In this document: in pieces, positions 45,116 through 52,510 of the stretch
Numbering within the stretch: position 1 is the first letter of the stretch
How the letters are laid out: each line of letters starts with the position of its first letter
DNA from: Paraburkholderia youngii
Lineage (GTDB): Bacteria; Pseudomonadota; Gammaproteobacteria; Burkholderiales; Burkholderiaceae
DNA length: 64,000 nucleotides
Assembly: GCF_013366925.1 (NCBI RefSeq)
Contig: NZ_JAALDK010000001.1
Location: 1,805,089 to 1,869,088, forward strand
Reading direction: 5' to 3'
The notes under the pieces: generated by a model
The model's input: only the letters and a program-made list of their open reading frames with translations
What the model was told of the DNA's origin: nothing
Database searches by the model: none
Program-made: the position numbers and the translations under genes

Positions 45116-46356
45116 ATGAACGACTACGCAGAGCACGTGAGCGTGCACGAAACGACGTCCGTCGGGCGAGTTGAACAAGCGGCTTACGGGGTCAAGCAAC
45201 ATCTCCCCCGGCGGCTGCGCCAGATCCTCTCGCTCGCGGACTTCGAGCGGGCGGCACGGCGCGTTCTGCCGCGTCCGCTCTACGGCTATATCTCCGGCGC
45301 AGCGGAGGACGGAATGTCGATCGCGGCGAATCGGGCTGCGTTCGAACGCTTGAAATTCCGCACAAGAGTGCTTGTCGACGTGTCTCATCGATCGCAGCAG
45401 ACAACGATCTTCAACCACACCTACTCGTCTCCGTTCGGAATCGCTCCGGTCGGAATCAGTGCCATCTCGGCATATCGGGGCGACATTGCGTTGGCCACGG
45501 CCGCGATGGATGAAAAAATATCCCTGCGATCATGAGCGGCTCCTCGCTCATTCCCATGGAGGCGGTGCAGGCGGCAGCGCCTGGCACCTGGTTCCAGGCT
45601 TATCTACCCGGCGACGTCGCGCGCCGCGACGCCCTGATCGAGCGTGTCAAGGCCGCTGGCTTCGCTACGCTCGTCCTCACAGTCGACATTCCCGTTTGGG
45701 CGAATCGCGAAAACAACGTGCGTACCGGTTTCTCGCTGCCGTTGCGACCATCGCTGCGTCTTGCGATGGATGGCATTTCCCACCCACGCTGGCTGCTTGG
45801 CACTTTCGCCCGGACGTTGATCAATCACGGCATGCCCCACTTCGAGAACTCGTTCGCGACACGAGGGGCGCCGATGCTGTCCGACTCGGCGGTACGCGAT
45901 ACCGCCGGTCGCGACCATCTGTCATGGTCCGACATCGCAAGCATTCGTCAACGTTGGAACGGCAATCTGGTCATCAAAGGGATCCTTCACGCGGACGACG
46001 CGCAGCGCGCACTCGCGATTGGCGCGGACGGGATCATCGTGTCGAACCACGGTGGGCGCCAACTGGACGGGGCGGTCGAGCCGCTATCCGTGTTGCCGCA
46101 GATTTGTGATGCCGTTGGAGACAAGACCGTCGTCATGCTGGACAGCGGGATCCGGCGAGGGGGAGATGTTCTGAAGGCGCTCGCGCTCGGCGCACATTTC
46201 GTATTCGCCGGGCGCCCGTTCATGTACGCCGCCGCGGTGGGCGGCGCGTCGGGTGTTCGACATGCGATCAGCCTTCTCAGGGACGAAGTCGACCGAAACA
46301 TGGCGATGCTCGGCAAGGTAGCGATTGGCGAGATCGATCGCGCAATACTGGCCTGA
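45116..46356 (+). pseudogene. FMN-dependent L-2-hydroxyacid oxidase/dehydrogenase, frameshifted at an A-run
   Basis: Residues 1-133 read RRLRQILSLADFERAARRVL, RPLYGYISGAAEDGMSIAAN and SSPFGIAPVGISAISAYRGD. The frame breaks at the A6 run 45513-45518 and the next frame continues IPAIMSGSSLIPMEAVQAAA. FMN-site strand LVIKGILHADDAQRALAIGA, catalytic His/Arg in SNHGGRQLDG, DSGIRRGGDVLKALALGA and RPFMYAAAVGG follow. Total about 413 residues, normal for the lactate/glycolate oxidase family. The likely role beside glaH is oxidation of L-2-hydroxyglutarate; inferred. Adding one A or removing two restores the frame. Confidence 0.7.
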
Positions 46357-46507
46357 ACGGCGCGTTCCGACCGGATCACGTGTGACCCTGCCGGTGGACG
46401 AAAACACCAACCGCCAATAAATCAGGATTCCGCATCCAGTGGACTTCAAGAAACTACCTCCCCTGCGCGGCGCTGGGCGCGCTTCGCAGCCTCCTATGCG
46501 GCGCTCC

Positions 46508-47113
46508 TTAGCGAAGTGCAGCCGTCACCGCCTCGTCAATCTGCAGCGCAAAGCGCGCTTCAACATCGGGCACCGTGTAGCCAATTGACAGTTCCAAATA
46601 CGCGTCGCCTAGCACCAACTGAACGAATGTAGCTGCTCGCAATGCAGCAGTCGGTTCGTCAAATCGCTTTCGCAGAATTTTTGCGGCGAAGGCACGCACG
46701 ACCTTTGCCCCATTTTCGTAAAACACCTGGCCGAGTTCCGGAAGACGCTCGGCCTCAGCAACGATGGCCCGGTAAAGCCGGAGATAATCCGGCGTGATCA
46801 GGATTTGTGCCAACACCCATCCCAACTCGCGCAGCTCGACTTCGGGTGCGCCATCGGATTGCTCGTTCTGAGCACTGGCTAGAACTCCGCCCACCTGAGT
46901 GCACATCGAGCTCACCAGACCAACGAAGAGCGCCTCCTTCGACTTGAAGTGGCGGTAGACCGTCTGTTTGCCGACGCCGGCGGCCGCCGCGACATCGTCC
47001 ATGGTTGCCAGGCCGAAACCCTCGCTTAAAAAAACGGTTTTCGCGCCATCGAGGATGGCAGTCCGTTTGCGGCGTTGCAGCGGGCTCAGGCCAGGAAGAG
47101 AGGAAGCGTTCAT
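46508..47113 (-). CDS. TetR family transcriptional regulator
   Basis: A 201-residue regulator with N-terminal HTH (RTAILDGAKTVFLSEGFGLA, TMDDVAAAAGVGKQTVYRHF, KSKEALFVGLV) and an all-helical ligand domain ending with a TetR_C-like ELSIGYTVPDVEARFALQID. It is divergent from the epimerase gene. Between the two starts lies ACAAGACTGATCAGTCTCGT with a nearby repeat GAAACGAGACTGCTTGGTCTCGTTT (47176-47200), a good palindromic operator candidate. It most likely represses the epimerase-DoxX unit. Confidence 0.85.
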   Translation of the reverse strand: MNASSLPGLSPLQRRKRTAILDGAKTVFLSEGFGLATMDDVAAAAGVGKQTVYRHFKSKEALFVGLVSSMCTQVGGVLASAQNEQSDGAPEVELRELGWVLAQILITPDYLRLYRAIVAEAERLPELGQVFYENGAKVVRAFAAKILRKRFDEPTAALRAATFVQLVLGDAYLELSIGYTVPDVEARFALQIDEAVTAALR

Positions 47114-47174
47114 ACGAAATAAATACCAGATCGCCGGGTAGTTGACAAGACTGATCAGTCTCGTTTACCTTCGC

Positions 47175-47201
47175 TGAAACGAGACTGCTTGGTCTCGTTT
47201 G
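47175..47201. promoter_or_regulatory. Palindrome GAAACGAGAC-N5-GTCTCGTTT between TetR and epimerase genes
   Basis: The arms AAACGAGAC and GTCTCGTTT are exact reverse complements around a short centre, and a related GACTGATCAGTC palindrome stands about 20 bp to the left. The site overlaps the region where the epimerase promoter must lie, the expected place for a TetR-type operator. Confidence 0.55.
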
Positions 47202-47242
47202 GTGACTATTCAACTTCGCAGGCAATCGTTGGGGAGAACGCT

Positions 47243-48166
47243 TTGAAACTATTCATTACGGGTGGTACGGGCTACATCGGGCAAGCAATCGCGCGCAGGG
47301 CAATCAGCCGCGGCCATCAGGTGACGGCGATGGTGCGCCAGGACAGGTCGGCGGCTGCCAGCGCGCTGGCACGTCTCGGTGTGAAACTCCATGTCGGCGA
47401 CCTGCGTGAGCCACAGTCTTTCGCTGTGACTGCCAGTGCCGCTGATGGCGTGGTGCACGCCGCGTCGACCAACGACGCTTCCGCCGCTACTGCTGATGAG
47501 GCCGCGGTTGTAGCGATGCTTTCGCATTTGCGTCCGGGCGCGGTGTTTGTCTATACGTCGGGCACCTGGGTCTACGGCAATACTGCGGGAGAACCCGCGA
47601 CTGAAGCATCAGCGCTGAACCCGACACCACTCGTCGCCTGGCGGCCCGCAGTGGAGCAACATGTGCGGGCGCTAGCAGCGAGCCGTTCGATTGCCGCGGT
47701 GATTCTCAGGCCGGCGATGGTGCACGGCTACGGTGGCGGCATCTTCGGCATGCTTGCCGGGATGGTCCGTCAGACTGGCAGTGTGAGGGTCGTCGGCGAT
47801 GGTCGCAATCACTGGCCGGCCGTTCACGTCGATGATCTCGCCACGGCTTATCTGAGCGCGGTGGAACAGGCGGCAACCGGAGACAGTCGAGTCACGGGAC
47901 AGATCTTCAACGTGGTCGCGGAAGATGCTGTTGCCGTTGCCGAAATGGGTAAAGCGATTCGGGCCTCGGTCGGCGCCGATCGTGTCGAACTCTGGCCGCT
48001 CGACGATGCTCGCAAATCGCTTGGATCGTTCGCTGACGCACTGGCGCTCGACCAGACAGTAAGCGCTCAGCATGCCCGGCGAGTTCTCGAGTGGGAACCC
48101 CATGGCCCTGGCCTGATTGCGGACCTCTCTGCACCAAAACACTTTCAGCAAACTAACGGAGCATGA
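47243..48166 (+). CDS. NAD-dependent epimerase/dehydratase family protein
   Basis: TTG 47243 is the likely start: GGGGAG lies 6 nt upstream and the protein then begins MKLFITGGTGYIGQAIARRA with the Rossmann loop at its very N-terminus; a longer in-frame start at 47189 adds residues that fit no family and overlap the operator region. Later motifs are DGVVHAAS, VFVYTSGTWVYG and WPAVHVDDLATAYLSAVE (extended SDR, though the usual YxxxK is not evident). About 307 residues. It probably acts on a small carbonyl or sugar substrate. It overlaps the DoxX gene by 4 nt (ATGA). Confidence 0.78.
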   Translation: MKLFITGGTGYIGQAIARRAISRGHQVTAMVRQDRSAAASALARLGVKLHVGDLREPQSFAVTASAADGVVHAASTNDASAATADEAAVVAMLSHLRPGAVFVYTSGTWVYGNTAGEPATEASALNPTPLVAWRPAVEQHVRALAASRSIAAVILRPAMVHGYGGGIFGMLAGMVRQTGSVRVVGDGRNHWPAVHVDDLATAYLSAVEQAATGDSRVTGQIFNVVAEDAVAVAEMGKAIRASVGADRVELWPLDDARKSLGSFADALALDQTVSAQHARRVLEWEPHGPGLIADLSAPKHFQQTNGA

Positions 48167-48513
48167 CGATGGCGTGGAGCAGTGCGTCTCTCGAATCAAC
48201 CCTAGCGATGATCGTCGCGGTGCTGTTCACGATTGCTGGCGTGGTCAATCTCGCAAGGCCCGGCGCGGTGAAGCGCGACTTCGCACGCTGGGGCTATCCG
48301 GCATGGTTTCAGTTGCTCTGTGGCGCGCTCGAATTGCTCAGTGCGGCACTTCTTCTTGGACAACAAACCAGAGTCTTGGGCTTAACGTTGGCCGGTGCGA
48401 TCATGATCGGCGCGCTCTTCACGTTGGTGCGAAATCGGGAGCCATTCCGGCATCTCGCCCCGGCGCTGGTCTTTTCGGCTTTGATTGTGGTCACCTTGGC
48501 TGCCCGCGGTTGA
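48163..48513 (+). CDS. DoxX-like small membrane protein
   Basis: A 116-residue protein with four hydrophobic helices: LAMIVAVLFTIAGVVNLARP, YPAWFQLLCGALELLSAALL, VLGLTLAGAIMIGALFTLVR and APALVFSALIVVTLAARG. The pattern 'f..aG..kl......f.....p......G.lEl..a..L' is the DoxX family. It is translationally coupled to the epimerase gene and presumably under the same TetR control. Role unknown; inner membrane. Confidence 0.75.
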   Translation: MTMAWSSASLESTLAMIVAVLFTIAGVVNLARPGAVKRDFARWGYPAWFQLLCGALELLSAALLLGQQTRVLGLTLAGAIMIGALFTLVRNREPFRHLAPALVFSALIVVTLAARG

Positions 48514-48717
48514 GGCTTCCCCGCCATCAGGCGAGCGGCCCTGGGAAACTAACAGGCCGCGCGGGCAATCCGTGCTGCAAGTACTTAAAATAGGCACACG
48601 GATAGCCGAAGGAAGGGGCGTGCTCATGGCAGTACTCTAGCGAATACGCTCGTTGTGCGGTCACCGAATGACCACCGATAAAAGCATGACCGTTCCAACC
48701 CAACCTTTCGAAATCCG
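48514..48717. other. Intergenic stretch, nothing recognised
   Basis: No gene or clear terminator. It separates the TetR-controlled unit from a small hypothetical gene. Confidence 0.4.
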
Positions 48718-49011
48718 ATGCTTGAAAAGCTTTTTGACCTGAAGGCGACGTACGAAGCGCTTGCGGCCGCGCAAGGCCCGGATGCGGCGACACAACGTGC
48801 CGCGCTCGGTGAGCGACTCATTGCGGCCTTTCCGGACCTGTGTCGCGAGCTCGTGCACGCGATCGAGGAGAACGGACGCCTTCTCGGGCTTGTTGAGCAG
48901 TCGCCGGACTCGCCCGCCCACACCACTTCCCCACTCGTGTTCGAAGGCTTCGTCTCGCGGCAGGAAGGCGACGCCTACCACTTGCAATCTGAGTCACCGA
49001 AGTTGTTGTGA
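48718..49011 (+). CDS. Small hypothetical protein
   Basis: A 97-residue frame, MLEKLFDLKATYEALAAAQG, later ELVHAIEENGRLLGLVEQSP and a C-terminus SRQEGDAYHLQSESPKLL. Third codon positions are strongly G/C, as in neighbouring genes, which favours this strand over the antisense frame. There is no obvious Shine-Dalgarno sequence. It is predicted to be mostly helical and soluble. I do not recognise the family. Confidence 0.4.
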   Translation: MLEKLFDLKATYEALAAAQGPDAATQRAALGERLIAAFPDLCRELVHAIEENGRLLGLVEQSPDSPAHTTSPLVFEGFVSRQEGDAYHLQSESPKLL

Positions 49012-49642
49012 TTCCCGGCCGACAAGGCGGGCACCCTAACAAGAATTGTCCAAAGTCCCGGCAAGAGTCTAGCCATTCCAGATTCCGGCGACTGTAATCC
49101 TCCGTTCCTACTCCGCACTGACAACCGGTGATCAATCATTACGGGATGCGCGTGACACGAGGGATAATACATTTTTGTATAAGTCTACTGCCAACGCCAA
49201 CGTGTATTCTGTATCGGTCACGAGATCCTCAAAAGGCTGATATGTGTAACTAACAACGGAAAATGCACGCGACTCAGGCATTTGAATGCATTCCTTCGGC
49301 GCACCTACCGCCCCTCGCGCCTCGCGTTCAAACGGGATGCAAAAATCCCAGATCAGTCGACTCCGTCATTTGTCAGAATCCGTTGGCCAAACGGAGTGTC
49401 TTGAAGCTCGGCGATCAGCGTGGTTGCAGGTCCGCTTTGGATTGACCCTCCCTTGGCCAAGGAAAGTTGGGGCGGCGTTTGGCCAAACGCATCGTCCGTC
49501 TTGCTCTTCGGATCCTGACTCGATGGCGTTTCCCGCACAGGCAGAAACTCACGCCTGAGTGAGGTATCCAGTCTTGACCGCGAGCCCCCCGGCCCATCGA
49601 CGGCGGCCAGTCCATGACGGGATGTGCCGTGACATCAACGCA
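49012..49642. other. About 630 bp without a confident gene, partly AT-rich
   Basis: The part near 49150-49260 is AT-rich (ATAATACATTTTTGTATAAG) unlike the neighbourhood. A minus-strand 61-codon frame (49353-49538; DDAFGQTPPQLSLAKGGSIQ) has some coding character but no family match or Shine-Dalgarno sequence. It could be a relic or a very small gene. Confidence 0.35.
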
Positions 49643-51673
49643 TCAGATTTGTCCGCTCGCCCTCAGTGACATGACACTAGCCAGAATGTCGCTGACAATG
49701 AAATACCACTGCGTAGGCAATATTCCGGCGGTGCCTGCGTCCGACTCCTGCATGAATGGAACGATCACGACCTGGCCACAATCCTGATTGTCTATGATGG
49801 CGCCCGCCAATTGGGCGCCCAAGCGATCGACGTAGCCGAACAGTTGTTTCCAGTCCGCGTGGCGTACGCCGTTTTTGGTAAAGCCGGACATGGTCGCCTT
49901 ATTCGGATAGTCAGTGTCGAAATAGTTCGCCTGTCTCGGCCTCGGGTGAAAGTAAATGACCACGCTCGACCAATTGACCTTGACCTGTCCTGCAGGCACG
50001 ACGACTCCGAACCAGTTTGGACTCGTTTTGTCTGCATCTTGGCCCTGGAGCTCGTACAACAGGGCGGAATAACCCACGATTTTAGAGGCGAAGGAGAACG
50101 CCGGCTTGGAGGTATCTGTCACCTCCGAACCGTTGCTGGCGAGAAGCAGTTTGTTATAGCTTTGAGGTCCCACTCCCCGGGTGTAGAGGGCCAGTGGGGC
50201 GCCAAACACGGGTTGAAGCACCGTTTGGTTCAAAACAGCAGTGAACAGTCGCTCGCCGGTTGGAACAACGTTATCCGCGCCCCCTTGAGCGGGATCGTCG
50301 CTGCGCGCTGCATCCAGAAACATAAAATCGCGGATCAAGTGATGCGCATAGACGAAGCTGCCGACCACATCCTGATTGTCGTTTCCCAAGTCGCCCCCGA
50401 TGGCGCTATTGCTTGCGAGAGGCGGTAGCGGCGGTATTTCACCCAGAGTGGACTGATTCTGATAATCGCTCCAGCGGGAGACATCTGCGGGAATCGTGAC
50501 GCCGGTATTGTAGTCGAATTGTGCCACCGTTTTTTGCTGGTAATAAAGCCGCCTCTGGACGGTCGGCACGACGATAAAGCCTGAGGGGTCGGGCGCGCCG
50601 GCCCCCGTTTGGCTCGCATCGCTGTTGAAGTCCCACACGCCCGCGAGCATCTCGCTTAGCACACCCTGACCCTGACTCTCATTATTTACAAACGGAGTGA
50701 GATATGCGCCCGCATTGCTAATTCCCGCGAGGATGACGCGTCGCAATTTCGGCGTCGTGCTGGAACTGGAGCTCGAACTGGACGAGCTGCTGCTCGACGA
50801 AGACGATGAACTGCTGGGACTAGATGACGAAGACGACGAACTGCTGGGACTCGATGAAGAAGACGACAAACTGCTGGGACTTGATGAAGAAGACGAACTG
50901 CTGGGACTTGACGAGGACGACGACGAACTGCTGGGACTTGATGAAGAAGAAGACGAACTGCTGGGACTTGACGAGGACGACGACGACCTGCTGGGACTCG
51001 ATGAAGAAGAAGACGAACTGCTGGGACTTGACGAGGACGACGACGAACTGCTGAGACGCGAAGAAGAACTGCTGCTGGAACATGGTGGCTTGCACGGGAC
51101 ACTCGGCGGCGTGCAGCAGACCTGCGTCGGCGAGCACGGCGGATAAGGCGGGTAAGGCGGAAAAGGGGGATACGGCGGGAAAGGTGGATACGGTGGATAT
51201 GGCGGACAAGGCGGCGCGGAGCCACCTTGGTGCGCTCCGTCCTTGCACCTGCCGATCTCCTTCGTCAAACACTCGATTTCGCGGCAGAGCACGTCGATGA
51301 GTCGTGCGCGATCCGTTCGTGAGTTCTCGTCGCCGAGCCATGACGCTAGACTTTCCGTCATCCGGATGAGTTCTTCCCGCAACGCGTGCTCCCGCTCCTC
51401 CGCGTGCAAACGTTCGTTCTCCCGTTTGCGCTCCCGCTCTCGACAGGCGTGCAGTTCGCACCTCGCGTCCGCCAGCGCGCATTTCAGCCGCTCTGCCTCA
51501 GCGGAGAGCGAGCGTCTGTCATCACGCCAGTCCCTGCGCGAATCGTCGCATCGTTCGCGGAGCGACGGTTCGCTGACATTAGCCGAGTCCAGCCGCAGCC
51601 GGTCTAGTTCGTCCCGGAGCCGTTCAATCCGGCGGCGCAGATCGGACTCGAACGGTGCGTCGTCATACGACAT
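49643..51673 (-). CDS. Coiled-coil / Pro-Tyr repeat / Cys-rich / poly-serine protein with unknown C-terminal domain
   Basis: A 676-residue protein from ATG 51673 (AGGAG, 7 nt). Residues 8-145 are highly charged heptad-like helix (RRRIERLRDELDRLRLDSAN, AEAERLKCALADARCELHAC). Residues 154-180 are PPCPPYPPYPPFPPYPPFPP-type repeats; 181-198 hold six cysteines (PTQVCC, VPCKPPC); 199-305 are nearly all serine with a proline about every tenth residue. Residues 306-676 form a globular domain (RRVILAGISNAGAYLTPFVN, VGSFVYAHHLIRDFMFLDAA, VNWSSVVIYFHPRPRQANYF) that I do not recognise. No signal peptide. Divergent from the giant-protein genes, downstream of its short paralogue. Confidence 0.7.
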   Translation of the reverse strand: MSYDDAPFESDLRRRIERLRDELDRLRLDSANVSEPSLRERCDDSRRDWRDDRRSLSAEAERLKCALADARCELHACRERERKRENERLHAEEREHALREELIRMTESLASWLGDENSRTDRARLIDVLCREIECLTKEIGRCKDGAHQGGSAPPCPPYPPYPPFPPYPPFPPYPPYPPCSPTQVCCTPPSVPCKPPCSSSSSSSRLSSSSSSSSSPSSSSSSSSSPSRSSSSSSSPSSSSSSSSSPSSSSSSSSSPSSSSSSSSPSSLSSSSSSPSSSSSSSSSPSSSSSSSSSSSSSSSSSSSTTPKLRRVILAGISNAGAYLTPFVNNESQGQGVLSEMLAGVWDFNSDASQTGAGAPDPSGFIVVPTVQRRLYYQQKTVAQFDYNTGVTIPADVSRWSDYQNQSTLGEIPPLPPLASNSAIGGDLGNDNQDVVGSFVYAHHLIRDFMFLDAARSDDPAQGGADNVVPTGERLFTAVLNQTVLQPVFGAPLALYTRGVGPQSYNKLLLASNGSEVTDTSKPAFSFASKIVGYSALLYELQGQDADKTSPNWFGVVVPAGQVKVNWSSVVIYFHPRPRQANYFDTDYPNKATMSGFTKNGVRHADWKQLFGYVDRLGAQLAGAIIDNQDCGQVVIVPFMQESDAGTAGILPTQWYFIVSDILASVMSLRASGQI
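50750..51080 (-). repeat. 30-bp tandem repeats encoding Ser8-9-Pro units
   Basis: On the plus strand, units of the form CTGCTGGGACTTGACGAGGA.. and CTGCTGGGACTTGATGAAGA.. alternate with a 30-bp period through about 320 bp; on the coding (minus) strand each gives Ser-Pro-Ser8. Sequence identity between units is high although serine codons differ within them, pointing to unit duplication rather than codon-by-codon selection. Likely length-variable by recombination. Confidence 0.8.
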
Positions 51674-51782
51674 GTCATGTCTCCTGTTGCGGGTACACGG
51701 AAGGAATCCGGTTTCCTCGATTGCCCGTTCATTCCCAAGACATCGTTAGCAAAGGTTGGACTGGACGCGCTTGAGATCGCGA

Positions 51783-52316
51783 TCAGCCAGTGCCACGAGT
51801 AGGTTGAAGTGCACTCGCAGACGGCGATGACGAAGAACTGCTGCTCGAACTCGGCGGCTTGCATGGGGCACATGGCTGCTTGCACGAAACGCACGGCGGC
51901 GAGCAGCAGACCTGCGTCGGCGGGCACGGCGCGCACGGTGGATAAGGCGGATAAGGCGGGAACGGCGGATACGGGGGAAATGGCGGATACGGAGGGAATG
52001 GCGGATAAGGCGGACATCCACAGGATGGTAAGCAATGCGAGCCTTCGTTGCACTCGTGCACGCTTCGCGCCAGGCGCTCGACCGACTCGGCGAGCGCGCA
52101 CAGCGCACGGTCCGCGCGCCGGTCGGCCTCATGCTGCGCATCGAGGCGACGGCGCAGATCGATCAGCGCATCGACAAGCGGATCGTCATGGCGTGGGGCT
52201 TCGCCGTGATGCCATTCGTGGCGCAGATCGGCTAGCTGCTGGCGGAGATCGTCGATGTCGTCGCGTAGATCGCGCAGCGAATCCCGCCGATCATCGTCAT
52301 TGCATTGCGCGGGCAT
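51783..52316 (-). CDS. Short paralogue: coiled-coil / Pro-Tyr repeat / Cys-rich / poly-serine protein
   Basis: A 177-residue protein from ATG 52316 (GGAGG, 7 nt). It has the same order as the 676-residue neighbour: charged helix (RRDSLRDLRDDIDDLRQQLA, EADRRADRALCALAESVERL), Pro-Tyr/Phe repeats (CPPYPPFPPYPPFPPYPPF), a cysteine cluster (CAPCPPTQVCCSPPCVSCKQ) and a short Ser9 run, but no globular C-terminal domain. PTQVCC is shared exactly, so one gene likely arose by duplication of the other. It is first in the minus-strand unit. It could cap or regulate assembly of the larger protein; speculative. Confidence 0.65.
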   Translation of the reverse strand: MPAQCNDDDRRDSLRDLRDDIDDLRQQLADLRHEWHHGEAPRHDDPLVDALIDLRRRLDAQHEADRRADRALCALAESVERLARSVHECNEGSHCLPSCGCPPYPPFPPYPPFPPYPPFPPYPPYPPCAPCPPTQVCCSPPCVSCKQPCAPCKPPSSSSSSSSSPSASALQPTRGTG

Positions 52317-52510
52317 GGCTGTACCTCCGTGAATACGGTCAAGGCGCCCATACCCTTACGCAGGCTAAACGCACGCCCAGAGCCACTCATCAAAATCCTA
52401 GCAGTTCCACGTGCGAATGCTAATATTTCGACAATGCAAAGGCGGCCTTTAGTGTCTGGTTTGCCTGCACGCTATCCACGGTTTTCCTACCAGGCCGCAG
52501 GAGACCTCGC
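52317..52510. promoter_or_regulatory. Shared control region of the divergent giant-protein locus
   Basis: This 194-bp gap separates ATG 52316 (minus) from GTG 52511 (plus). It holds the AT-richer stretch around 52400-52440 (GCTAATATTTCGACAATGC) where promoters for both directions could lie. No obvious palindrome was found. Coregulation of both units is an inference from geometry. Confidence 0.4.

Noticed and set aside
50750..51080. Regular 30-bp repeats resembling a CRISPR array
   Set aside because: There are no unique spacers; units are contiguous, in frame and encode Ser-Pro repeats.
50697..51146. Plus-strand frame encoding repeated LLGLDEDDDE units, looking like an acidic repeat protein
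   Set aside because: It is the antisense of the poly-serine tract; the minus frame has the Shine-Dalgarno sequence, coiled coil and conserved paralogue, the plus frame has none.
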